A stretch of 15,448 bases of DNA, from NCBI GenBank assembly GCA_013372875.1, contig JABXIW010000318.1, positions 1 through 15,448 on the forward strand, given 5' to 3'. The position numbers were made by a program, and so were the translations under genes. The notes under the pieces are model-generated. The model did not search any database, was not told where the DNA came from, and was given only the letters and a program-made list of their open reading frames with translations. This document shows, one piece after another, positions 1 to 6,764 of the stretch. The first letter of the stretch is position 1. The number at the start of each line of letters is the position of its first letter. The DNA is from Gammaproteobacteria bacterium. Lineage in GTDB: Bacteria > Pseudomonadota > Gammaproteobacteria > Enterobacterales > Kangiellaceae.

Positions 1-64
1 ACAATCTCTCACTAGTGAACTCCACAATCTCTCACTAGTGAACTCCACAATCTCTCACTAGTGA
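1..64. repeat. Tandem 23-bp direct repeats with palindromic core (array cut by window edge)
   Basis: A 23-bp unit is present about 2.8 times in perfect register (1-23, 24-46, 47-64). Each copy holds the 10-bp palindrome TCACTAGTGA. The copies abut with no spacers, so this is not a CRISPR array. The array begins at the first base of the window and probably continues to the left. It lies upstream of an HTH protein and a putative replication initiator, so iterons of an element origin or binding sites for an element regulator are possible. That role is inference. Confidence 0.9.
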
Positions 65-130
65 GTAACCATCTTCATTTCTAATCATAATTACACGCAG
101 TGACTTCTATTTTAAATTATTCTAAGCGCT

Positions 131-158
131 TTTATACGCTTATATATAAGCATATAAA
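131..158. promoter_or_regulatory. Imperfect 28-bp palindrome upstream of the AlpA-like gene
   Basis: The centre GCTTATATATAAGC (138-151) is a perfect 14-bp palindrome. It is flanked by TTTATA on the left and TATAAA on the right, separated from the core by one mismatched base on each side, so 13 of 14 positions per arm are symmetric. It lies about 75 bp before the start of the small HTH gene. An operator or an origin element are both possible. AT-richness makes some chance palindromy likely, but not over this length. Confidence 0.5.
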
Positions 159-233
159 TATTTTTTATCTTTTTTATCGAATCCACTTCGAAAATTTGTA
201 AATCGTTTGTACATAAATAACAAAGGTGTACAT

Positions 234-419
234 ATGCAGAACGATCCAAATCAACTCTTAACTTCAGAGCAAGTAGCGAACTTATTACAGGTAAAAGTCC
301 AAACTTTAGCCAAATGGCGGTGCAATAAAAGCAGTTCATTACGGTTTATTAAAATTGGTGGAGCTATTCGTTATAAACGATCCGATCTAGACCTCTTTAT
401 TAAGAATTGTACGAATTAA
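234..419 (+). CDS. AlpA/excisionase-family helix-turn-helix protein
   Basis: This is a 61-residue protein made almost entirely of one MerR-like winged helix-turn-helix of the HTH_17 type. An N-terminal LLTSEQVANLL helix is followed by the turn and recognition region around TLAKWR, and by the family's closing pattern FIKIGGAIRYKRSDLDLFI. I chose the ATG at 234 because AAAGGTG (222-228) sits at good Shine-Dalgarno spacing; an in-frame TTG at 207 would add nine residues. Proteins of this kind act as excisionases (recombination directionality factors) or as regulators of integrase and replication genes on integrated elements. With the integrase at 2800-4032 and a Rep-like gene directly downstream, such a role fits. 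Which of these it performs cannot be read from the sequence. Confidence 0.85.
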   Translation: MQNDPNQLLTSEQVANLLQVKVQTLAKWRCNKSSSLRFIKIGGAIRYKRSDLDLFIKNCTN

Positions 420-482
420 AAATGATGCCTTCTTATAGCACATTATTTCACTGATTAATTAACTACATAACGGTATATAGAA

Positions 483-1475
483 ATGAAACATTTATATTCA
501 AAAGAGATAACAAGTACTACTCACCCTTACAATAAATTATTCCTTGATAAATTTGATATAACGGTTTGTAAGAAAAAGCCTAAGGCAATCGAGATAATTA
601 CAAAAATCGAGAATAATGCGAAGACTCTTAATCTTAAGATTTTAAAAGCGAACCCCAAATCAGGTTTTGATAAGCAAATTTTCATTCCATATGGCAAACT
701 TAAGCGTACTGTTCTATATAGAGGCAATAAATCGAAAGGCATTTATATATTCTATAAATCCTTGGAAAGTATAGGCCGTATAAAATCATCCAAGCGTTTT
801 ATTAAATTCTCGATGAATCCATACTATTGGAAATTCACCAATATTAAGGCTACAGATAAAGTCATACAGCAACTTACAGGATATCCCTTAAGGAAATTTC
901 TGAAGCATAGTACCGTTACTAATATGCACTTTGCATATGATGTCCCATATCTAGACATTCATACGTTTAATGTACGCTTTAAAAAAGCTGCCCTCTACAA
1001 AGTCCACTTCGATGCTAAAGGAGAATTGCTCCATTATGCTATTGGCGGCTCAAGAGGAGCCAAGCTTTTAACTATATATGATAAGCGTCGACAACTAATC
1101 GAGGAGTCAGATTTAAACATAGAGGCTGCTCGCCAACAGTTTCAAATCCCACTAGTAAGAATTGAAACGAAAATTAAGTCTAATACAAAATTTAAAGATA
1201 TCATCCATATTAAAAACCCTTTCAAATCTTTTGAATATTATGGTTCAACTGTATTAGATGATCCCAATATTAGTTGGGATATACGCAATTCAATAGCTCT
1301 GAGAGGTATTGGAGTCACCCTAAAGCATAGAACTAGATATCAAGCTGAAAAACTTATAGAAAGTCTAAGGGCTCATAAAATGAATATCAATGCAGATGAA
1401 TTATGGAGTATGTATCTTGATGCCTTAAGTGTATTAAATTTAATTTCTGGTAAAAATGAATTAATAACATTTTGA
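483..1475 (+). CDS. Putative replication initiator-like protein of the mobile element
   Basis: This is a 330-residue, lysine-rich basic protein in the same direction as the AlpA-like gene and 63 bp after it. Its layout recalls replication initiators of filamentous phages and small rolling-circle plasmids: a central MHFAYDVPYLDI segment, then LLTIYDKRRQ, then LVRIETKIKS near residue 225-235, like the RID... and VRFEAR/K stretches of gpII/Rep_trans-type proteins. I cannot point to a certain catalytic tyrosine or HUH motif, so the family assignment is tentative. The start is the ATG at 483, with no strong Shine-Dalgarno sequence. A role in replicating the excised element, with the repeats at the left edge as a possible origin, is inference. 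It could instead be an unrelated element protein. Confidence 0.55.
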   Translation: MKHLYSKEITSTTHPYNKLFLDKFDITVCKKKPKAIEIITKIENNAKTLNLKILKANPKSGFDKQIFIPYGKLKRTVLYRGNKSKGIYIFYKSLESIGRIKSSKRFIKFSMNPYYWKFTNIKATDKVIQQLTGYPLRKFLKHSTVTNMHFAYDVPYLDIHTFNVRFKKAALYKVHFDAKGELLHYAIGGSRGAKLLTIYDKRRQLIEESDLNIEAARQQFQIPLVRIETKIKSNTKFKDIIHIKNPFKSFEYYGSTVLDDPNISWDIRNSIALRGIGVTLKHRTRYQAEKLIESLRAHKMNINADELWSMYLDALSVLNLISGKNELITF

Positions 1476-1520
1476 CTTTTTTTTGCCTTCATTTAAGATT
1501 TTAAGAGTTCAAACTTCTTC

Positions 1521-1550
1521 TTAGCACCAAGGGTACAGGCTTGGTGCTAA
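1521..1550. terminator. Perfect 11-bp inverted repeat between convergent genes
   Basis: TTAGCACCAAG (1521-1531) and CTTGGTGCTAA (1540-1550) pair perfectly around an 8-nt loop. The structure lies in the gap between the convergent Rep-like gene and the exported-protein gene, where a bidirectional terminator is expected. Neither side has a clean run of U directly after the stem, so an intrinsic terminator is only likely. A T8 run at 1477-1484 lies just after the Rep-like stop codon without a hairpin before it. Confidence 0.5.
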
Positions 1551-1591
1551 AAACCCTTAAAAGTGATTTTAGAATGGCTGACAAGGTTTAT

Positions 1592-1984
1592 TTAGATATC
1601 TTCTTCAATGAGAAATTCTTCCTTAGTAATCAATTCTGCATAACTAGGTATATAGAAGAAATCATGATCATGCTTATTGATAATATCATCTAATAAAGTA
1701 TCAGCTTTGTCCTTGATTCTAGTATTTAGATATCTGCAATAATTCATATAATTATACTTTTTATTTCCCAAATCTGTTTTATATTTCTTGGTCATATGCC
1801 AATTAAATGAATCAGTTAGAGTTGCTAAAGACTTATCGGTTTTAATTACATCCGTATATACCCTTTTAACAACTTCTTGTTCAAAACCATCAGCAAACCA
1901 TCCTAGGCAATATGCATATCTATTATCAGCAGAGACAACAACACTAAAGCAAAGTAAGCTCAACCCAATTATTACACGCTTCAT
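1592..1984 (-). CDS. Small predicted exported protein, unknown function
   Basis: This 130-residue protein has a classic Sec signal peptide: MKR, a hydrophobic stretch to about residue 17, and a likely cleavage after VVSA (residue 19). The mature part is charged and aromatic-rich, with Cys residues in AYCLGWF and NYCRYLN, and matches no family I know. Its ATG overlaps the stop codon of the upstream zinc-ribbon gene as TAATG, and GAAAGGT lies just before it, so the two are translationally coupled. The pair probably works together at or across the inner membrane. The coupling is visible in the sequence; the shared function is inference. Confidence 0.75.
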   Translation of the reverse strand: MKRVIIGLSLLCFSVVVSADNRYAYCLGWFADGFEQEVVKRVYTDVIKTDKSLATLTDSFNWHMTKKYKTDLGNKKYNYMNYCRYLNTRIKDKADTLLDDIINKHDHDFFYIPSYAELITKEEFLIEEDI

Positions 1985-2511
1985 TACCTTTCACTCCATA
2001 TATCAATATGATCTACCTGTAATACGGGTACTTTGTTTTCTATATTAAATGCCGACTCATATTCATAAGTACCAATATAACGCCCTAATAGCCTTACCAC
2101 ATCACCTTTGACATACTGTTTTGTGCTTTCTAACTCCAACCAAACGATATCTCCATCATATCCTATGTGCTTATAATACTTTGTTTTAATCAACATCGAG
2201 TTTTCATTAATGATCTGCATTATTTTCCCTTGCTTTGCTAATTTTGTACCTTTGTCGTAATCACCTACTAGCGCTTTTCTATACTCCAAAACCTTTACAT
2301 TGCTATAGTCCTCGATTGACGGCTTTTCTCCCGAAATCAGCATTGATCTTGGCGTTCCTACCCCTGCAATTACGATTAACAGCAACACTAGACTAATTGC
2401 TATTAATAGCCACTTCTTAGATTTAAGCTTTTCTCCGCAATTTGGGCACTTTTTAGCCGATTTTGATACCTCAGCGTTGCAAGCTTTACATGATGTTAGT
2501 TTAGTACTCAT
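1984..2511 (-). CDS. Zinc-ribbon, single-pass membrane protein with C-terminal OB-like domain
   Basis: This is a 175-residue protein with three parts. Residues 8-25 form a zinc ribbon (C8xxC11 and C22xxC25, the second as CPNCG). Residues about 34-51 form one hydrophobic transmembrane helix flanked by lysines. Residues about 65-175 form a beta-rich domain (KIMQIINENSMLIKTK ... VWLELESTKQYVKGDVVRLLGRYIG) that recalls tRNA_anti/OB-like domains seen after zinc ribbons in other small bacterial proteins. No enzymatic motif is visible. It is the first gene of a two-gene unit with the exported protein, and its upstream region faces the divergent XRE regulator across a palindromic operator, so that regulator probably controls it. 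Its function is unknown. Confidence 0.8.
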   Translation of the reverse strand: MSTKLTSCKACNAEVSKSAKKCPNCGEKLKSKKWLLIAISLVLLLIVIAGVGTPRSMLISGEKPSIEDYSNVKVLEYRKALVGDYDKGTKLAKQGKIMQIINENSMLIKTKYYKHIGYDGDIVWLELESTKQYVKGDVVRLLGRYIGTYEYESAFNIENKVPVLQVDHIDIWSER

Positions 2512-2534
2512 TTAGTTCTCCTTTAATTATTATA

Positions 2535-2552
2535 TTCGGAATATATTCCGAA
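2535..2552. promoter_or_regulatory. Perfect 18-bp palindromic operator in a divergent promoter region
   Basis: TTCGGAATATATTCCGAA is a perfect palindrome midway between the divergent starts at 2511 and 2588. Its position and symmetry fit an operator for the dimeric XRE regulator encoded next to it, controlling both directions. I saw no second copy upstream of the restriction or methyltransferase genes. Confidence 0.7.
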
Positions 2553-2587
2553 GACTTATTTTCACTAATTCACGCATCATATGCAAC

Positions 2588-2833
2588 ATGATTAGCGAGA
2601 ATGATTTAAAAGCTATATTTGGGCGAGCCTTAAGAAAAGCTCGAAAAGATAAAGACTTAACTCAAGAGGAGTTAGCTGCTGAAGCTAATATGGATCGCTC
2701 TTATGTATCGTTGCTAGAAAGAGGCATAAACCAGCCGTCTTTCATCATAATCTATAAAATATGCGATGGTTTAGATCTCGATCTAAACGAACTAATGGTC
2801 TATGTGGATAAAGAGTTAAGCACAGCTCGTTGA
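2588..2833 (+). CDS. XRE-family helix-turn-helix regulator (Cro/C.protein-like)
   Basis: This 81-residue protein is nearly all one XRE domain: FGRALRKARKDKDLTQEELAAEANMDRSYVSLLERG, with the usual closing INQPS...I..ICDGLDLDL. Its size and its RSYVSLLERG helix resemble both phage-type repressors and the controller proteins of type II restriction systems. No Shine-Dalgarno sequence precedes the ATG, so a leaderless or weakly translated message, common for controller proteins, is possible. Its 3' end overlaps the convergent integrase gene by 34 bp. A perfect palindrome lies 35 bp upstream of the start. It most likely represses its own promoter and the zinc-ribbon gene. Control of the R-M genes is less likely, because the integrase separates them and no matching operator is seen there. 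Confidence 0.85.
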   Translation: MISENDLKAIFGRALRKARKDKDLTQEELAAEANMDRSYVSLLERGINQPSFIIIYKICDGLDLDLNELMVYVDKELSTAR

Positions 2834-4032
2834 GCTTCACTTAAGAATTTAAAGATATAGTCATTAATCGCTAACATAGGTTCTCTTAGGCTATCTACGC
2901 TATTCACAACGTAACCCATAGTCACATTTGCCTTTTCTTTATGATTCATTAGTTTTTTGACAGTTAACTCGGATATACCCGCGGCTCCTGCATAAGTAGC
3001 GAATGTGCGCCTCAAATCATGCGGAGTGAACTCAATACCAGAATCTTCGCGAACTTTACCTATTAACCGCCTCAGATCTACTACATTCTTGCGAGTATGT
3101 GGATTTTCAAAAATGTAGCCAAATTTAGCTATATCGCATCGCTTCCTCAATATTGATTCCAATAACGGTGTTAGAGGTAGTTTGTGCGTGCTACTATTCT
3201 TTGTATCGGAGATGCACATAGAGCATTCTGTAAAGCTAATATCGTCTACTTTTAGCCCTAATAACTCATTCCTTCGCAAGCCAGTCATAATACCTACTAT
3301 CAAGAAATCAGCTACCAGTTGCTCGTTATCAAAGTTACTATCCCTATATTCTAGTACAGTCCTAAACCACAGCGACAAATGCGATTGATTAATATAGCTA
3401 CTACGCCTTGATTCTTTATGCCATGCTTTAAGCTGCTTTAACTTATCAACTGGATTCGATGTAATATAAGGCTCCCCATCTGAGTTTTCATACTTCCCCA
3501 TAGCGAAATTAAGCAAAGACCTAAGCACCCTAAATGCTTTATTTGCACTCGATGGGTAACTTTCGCTAATTTCATTAAACTTTTGCAGAACTTCCCCCCT
3601 TTTAATTTCTATCAGAGGTTTTCCTTTCCAATCGTCAAAATACTTATTAAGAACGGTATGGTAGTTTGAAATAGTATTTGGCTTAAGAGAGGTAGCTTCT
3701 AAATATTCAGTAAATACTTGCTTAAGACTAATCAACCTTTGACGTGTATCCCTCTCTTTAGCTAACGGGTTTATACCCAAACTCATCAAGTTTAGCTTTT
3801 CAGCGGCTAACTTCTTAGCATTCTGAATTGTTAGCTCAGGGAATCTTCCTAGGGTTACTCTTTTTGACTCTCCATTAACCTTTTTTTGCACAAAAAAGCT
3901 CTTGGTGCCATTTGCAGTAACAGCCAGCTTTAGAAAGCCTGTATTAGCATCTTTATAGTACTCTCTACCCTTAGTTTTAGGAGCAGCAATGGACTCAATA
4001 TTTGATTTTGTGAAAGCTATTAAATTGCTCAT
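2800..4032 (-). CDS. int: Site-specific tyrosine recombinase (P4-type integrase)
   Basis: The protein is 410 residues, normal for P4-like integrases. An N-terminal arm-binding domain (DUF4102-like, residues about 1-95, with SFFVQKKVNGESKRVTLGRF) is followed by a SAM-like core-binding domain (about 100-185) and a catalytic domain. The catalytic set is complete: R253 in TGLRRNE, K278 in DTKNSS, H338 and R341 in HDLRR, H364 in LMNHK, and nucleophile Y374 in MGYV. AAGGTGG precedes the ATG. The gene should catalyse integration and excision of the element at a tRNA 3' end; the tRNA-Met fragment at 9029-9073 is the likely right attachment site. The gene lies more than 2.8 kb from any left end and 5 kb from the right end, which is unusual, since P4-type integrases normally sit next to the attachment site. 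Confidence 0.95.
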   Translation of the reverse strand: MSNLIAFTKSNIESIAAPKTKGREYYKDANTGFLKLAVTANGTKSFFVQKKVNGESKRVTLGRFPELTIQNAKKLAAEKLNLMSLGINPLAKERDTRQRLISLKQVFTEYLEATSLKPNTISNYHTVLNKYFDDWKGKPLIEIKRGEVLQKFNEISESYPSSANKAFRVLRSLLNFAMGKYENSDGEPYITSNPVDKLKQLKAWHKESRRSSYINQSHLSLWFRTVLEYRDSNFDNEQLVADFLIVGIMTGLRRNELLGLKVDDISFTECSMCISDTKNSSTHKLPLTPLLESILRKRCDIAKFGYIFENPHTRKNVVDLRRLIGKVREDSGIEFTPHDLRRTFATYAGAAGISELTVKKLMNHKEKANVTMGYVVNSVDSLREPMLAINDYIFKFLSEAQRAVLNSLST

Positions 4033-4230
4033 AATCCACCTTAAACTATGATTATTAAGCTAATTATCCAGCGAGAGACAAGCTTTTCAAGCAATTTAAA
4101 GTTGGCAATTTTGACCCTTCAACGCTAATCAATAGCTATCTATGATCTTCAATTTATTTCAATTTATAATTTTACATTTGTTGGTATGTATATTAGCGTA
4201 AGTGCAAATTATTATAAGAATTACTATTAA
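4033..4230. other. Divergent intergenic region with tandem TTCAATTTAT repeats
   Basis: This 198-bp AT-rich space separates the integrase from the first gene of the restriction cassette and should hold both promoters. A perfect 10-bp tandem repeat, TTCAATTTAT twice, lies at 4148-4167. The core TCAATTTAT recurs at 8999-9007 near the right attachment site, and a variant TCAATTTGT lies at 8915-8923. Integrase or excisionase arm sites are possible. I see no further gene and no RNA-like structure. Confidence 0.4.
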
Positions 4231-5316
4231 ATGTCACTACCACCAATACTTCAAAAATTTGCAAACAAAAACTGCAGAGATTACTTTGAAAATCAAGCAC
4301 CTAGCATATGCTCAGTAAGCTGCGCTCATTACAATGGATTTATTAATTTAAGCGATAAGTCTCATCTAGATAGAGTATTCATAGCGGAATCTGATAAAAG
4401 GGTAAAATCATTCATTTTCGAAGCTCTGTTTTTAAAATGTTTAAAAAATCAAGGGCTTATAAGTACAGGCTGGCTTTATATAGATTACTCAATAGGCAAC
4501 TATGCTTTTAAGTTAATCGATGAGCGTTCACCCATTTCATCAGTAGATTTAATAATAGAAGAACAGTTTAAAAAGCTAGGGTTTAGCGTAACCTACGTTA
4601 AATATGGAGCGAGCACCAATAACTTTAGCGCATCTACATGTCACGATGGCGTATATTCCGACTTTTTTGACTTTATGCAAAACACTTATAATGTCGGTGC
4701 TAAAGTCACTCCAAGTAATGCTAAAGCATCTAAACCCTCTAAAAGCACTGTTGGCAAGCTTTCTTGCTTTCTAACTCAAGAAGAATTAAGGACTATCGCC
4801 ATATCTAGACTCTTCATCAATGCATATTGCATTCCAATATTTGAATATCCCCCCATTGATATTGATGCATTTTTATTGATAGAAGAAGAGTTATTTATTG
4901 TCGAATTCAAGAGAAAGTACCCTGCTAAAGAAAAAGTTTTTGGCTGTGATAAACACATATATAGAATGGTAAATAGAATAAAGAAGAGTAATATATCTTT
5001 TCTTCATATCATTCTGACTACTCCTAATTGGGATAAGAACTATGATCAAATTGAGCTTTTGGAGCAAAAAAATGCATACATATTCAAAGAGTCTTTATGG
5101 TTAGCTATAACATTAAATCCTAGTAGCTTTGCTGGCCATCTACACACTCAAGGGGAAGATAGTGGGATGCAAAAGGGGAAGAGAACGCAATACCAAGTAG
5201 ATGTTGATGAATTTTCAATCATTGGCGAAGGGTACTGCTTTAATATAATGAAGCTTAACAACTCTAATGATATTCCTACATATAGCACCTTAGAAGACAA
5301 ACGAATTAAGACATAA
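4231..5316 (+). CDS. Unrecognised protein with PD-(D/E)xK nuclease-like motif, first gene of the R-M cassette
   Basis: I do not recognise this 361-residue protein as a family. Residues 207-229 read PPIDIDAFLLIEEEL then FIVEFKRK. This places D210/D212 twelve to fourteen residues before E225-x-K227 on a hydrophobic strand, the core pattern of PD-(D/E)xK nucleases. A strand-rich stretch follows (ISFLHIILTTP, 255-265). The N-terminal half (1-160) is probably a separate domain and contains several cysteines. A Lys/Ser-rich linker (161-176) joins the two. It is the first gene of a co-directional set with a Dcm-like methyltransferase and a MvaI-like endonuclease, with 66 bp before the methyltransferase ATG. 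It could be a second nuclease, a specificity or regulatory subunit, or an independent defence gene. The motif is visible; the activity is inference. Confidence 0.75.
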   Translation: MSLPPILQKFANKNCRDYFENQAPSICSVSCAHYNGFINLSDKSHLDRVFIAESDKRVKSFIFEALFLKCLKNQGLISTGWLYIDYSIGNYAFKLIDERSPISSVDLIIEEQFKKLGFSVTYVKYGASTNNFSASTCHDGVYSDFFDFMQNTYNVGAKVTPSNAKASKPSKSTVGKLSCFLTQEELRTIAISRLFINAYCIPIFEYPPIDIDAFLLIEEELFIVEFKRKYPAKEKVFGCDKHIYRMVNRIKKSNISFLHIILTTPNWDKNYDQIELLEQKNAYIFKESLWLAITLNPSSFAGHLHTQGEDSGMQKGKRTQYQVDVDEFSIIGEGYCFNIMKLNNSNDIPTYSTLEDKRIKT

Positions 5317-5332
5317 TAACGGTTGTACAAAA

Positions 5333-5369
5333 GGGACATATATGTGACCATTAGTCACATAATTATCCC
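5333..5369. promoter_or_regulatory. 37-bp inverted repeat upstream of the methyltransferase gene
   Basis: TATGTGAC (5341-5348) and GTCACATA (5354-5361) are perfect 8-bp arms around CATTA. The symmetry extends outward to GGGA (5333-5336) and TCCC (5366-5369), giving 13 matches in 16 per arm. It ends 14 bp before the ATG at 5383. It could be a DNA operator or, in mRNA, a hairpin near the ribosome site. M.EcoRII is known to repress its own gene by binding upstream of it, so autoregulation by this Dcm-like enzyme is a reasonable hypothesis. Confidence 0.6.
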
Positions 5370-5382
5370 TGTGATTGTGCGC

Positions 5383-6699
5383 ATGCATTATAAAGAAACT
5401 GAGTTGCTAACAGATCTTGAATTACTTGAAAAAGTATCATTTATTTACTCACAGCAGTATATCGCTGATATTACAAATCACCCTAGGGAGGTGATAAACA
5501 GGTGGCTAAAAGACAAACAGAAGTCCCCGAAAGATTCTTGGCTAACCTATAATGAAAGGTTAAAACTTGAGCAAGCACTCCCGAACCCTCAAGATTCTAA
5601 TGACTTCACATTTATTGATCTTTTCGCTGGGATTGGCGGTATTCGTAAAGGTTTTGAAGATCAGGGGGGTAAATGCGTATTTACAAGCGAATATGACAAA
5701 TATGCTGTAAAGACTTACTTAGCCAATTATCATTGCGATCATCCTATTCATGGTGACATTAGAGAGATTACTCAACCAAAGGGTATATCTAAATCTAAAG
5801 TGGACAAATACATAGACTCGAAAATTCCTAATCATGATGTTTTGCTAGCTGGTTTTCCATGTCAGCCATTCTCAATTGCTGGCGTTTCTAAGAAAAAGTC
5901 TCTGGGCAGAACACATGGATTTGAAGATGAGACACAAGGAACGCTTTTTTTTGATGTAGCAAGAATAATAAAAGCAAAACAGCCTCATGCTGTAATGTTA
6001 GAAAACGTCAAAAATCTGAAAAGCCATGATAAAGGCAGAACCTTTAAAGTAATAATGAATACTTTGAGTGAGTTAGGGTATGAAGTCGTAAATGCCGAAG
6101 TTCCTAAAGGTAAAACAGACCCAAAGGTTATTAATGGAAAGAACTTCGTCCCCCAAAATAGAGAGCGAATAGTTATAGTTGCCTTTAAAAAAGAAAGCTC
6201 ACTTGCACAGTCTATGAATCTTAAAGATATTTCTGACTTTTATCCTTCAACACCTCCAATGGTGGCGGATATTTTGGATGATAATAAACGCGTTGATAAA
6301 AAGTACACTCTTACACCAAAGCTTTGGCAATATTTAAAGAATTACGCTGATAAACACAAAAAAGCAGGAAATGGCTTTGGGTTTGGGCTTGTAACCAGCG
6401 AATCAGAACATACTCGGACTCTATCGGCTAGATATTATAAAGATGGCTCAGAAATATTAGTTTCTAGAGGTCCACGCAGCAAGCCAAGAAGACTAACACC
6501 AAAGGAGTGCGCAAGATTAATGGGGTTTACTAAAAAGGGAGAGGACCATTTCGTTATTCCTGTATCGGATACGCAAGCTTATAAGCAGTTTGGAAATAGC
6601 GTAGTTGTTCCTGTCTTCGCTTCAGTGGCCTCACTTATGAAACCGCTAATAATCAAAGCTAAAGAATTAAATAGTTCGAAAAGAAAGGCCGCAGCATAG
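5383..6699 (+). CDS. Dcm-like DNA (cytosine-5-)-methyltransferase, predicted CCWGG
   Basis: This enzyme transfers a methyl group from SAM to C5 of cytosine and protects host DNA from the neighbouring nuclease. All main motifs are present in order: [26 protein letters not shown] with the catalytic Cys, [26 protein letters not shown], and [17 protein letters not shown] ... [10 protein letters not shown]. Long stretches resemble E. coli Dcm as I recall it, including [25 protein letters not shown] and [11 protein letters not shown], so the target is probably CCWGG. The first ~70 residues form an extension like the one in Dcm. I prefer the ATG at 5383 (MHYKETELL, 438 residues); an in-frame TTG at 5323 would run through the inverted repeat. 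No vsr gene follows, unlike in many Dcm loci. Confidence 0.93.
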   Translation: MHYKETELLTDLELLEKVSFIYSQQYIADITNHPREVINRWLKDKQKSPKDSWLTYNERLKLEQALPNPQDSNDFTFIDLFAGIGGIRKGFEDQGGKCVFTSEYDKYAVKTYLANYHCDHPIHGDIREITQPKGISKSKVDKYIDSKIPNHDVLLAGFPCQPFSIAGVSKKKSLGRTHGFEDETQGTLFFDVARIIKAKQPHAVMLENVKNLKSHDKGRTFKVIMNTLSELGYEVVNAEVPKGKTDPKVINGKNFVPQNRERIVIVAFKKESSLAQSMNLKDISDFYPSTPPMVADILDDNKRVDKKYTLTPKLWQYLKNYADKHKKAGNGFGFGLVTSESEHTRTLSARYYKDGSEILVSRGPRSKPRRLTPKECARLMGFTKKGEDHFVIPVSDTQAYKQFGNSVVVPVFASVASLMKPLIIKAKELNSSKRKAAA

Positions 6700-6716
6700 T
6701 AAAGCCTTGAAATTGA

Positions 6717-6757
6717 ATATGTATTCAGCGAAACTCAATGTATAGCTGAATACATAT
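6717..6757. promoter_or_regulatory. 13-bp stem inverted repeat directly before the endonuclease gene
   Basis: The arms 6717-6729 and 6745-6757 pair perfectly over 13 bp (core TATGTATTCAGC / GCTGAATACATA) around a 15-nt loop. A shorter competing hairpin, ATGTAT (6739-6744) with ATACAT (6750-6755), shares the right arm, so the two folds exclude each other. The stem ends 7 bases before the endonuclease ATG at 6765, and no Shine-Dalgarno sequence is visible between. There is no U-run, so it is not a normal terminator. An operator or a translational brake on the nuclease are both possible. Confidence 0.6.
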
Positions 6758-6764
6758 AATACAA

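Noticed and set aside
1..64. Short repeats resembling a CRISPR array
   Set aside because: The copies abut directly with no spacers between them, and no cas genes are present in the window.
2588..2833. XRE protein as the dedicated controller of the R-M genes
   Set aside because: It is separated from them by the integrase, and I found no copy of its palindrome upstream of the methyltransferase or nuclease. It cannot be excluded, but it is not supported.
4033..4230. A second tRNA fragment or left attachment site next to int
   Set aside because: I searched for the T-arm and CCA sequences of the tRNA-Met fragment on both strands here and found none.
5323..5382. TTG start giving the methyltransferase 20 more residues
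   Set aside because: The stretch translates across the inverted repeat and has no Dcm-like sequence. The ATG at 5383 is preferred.
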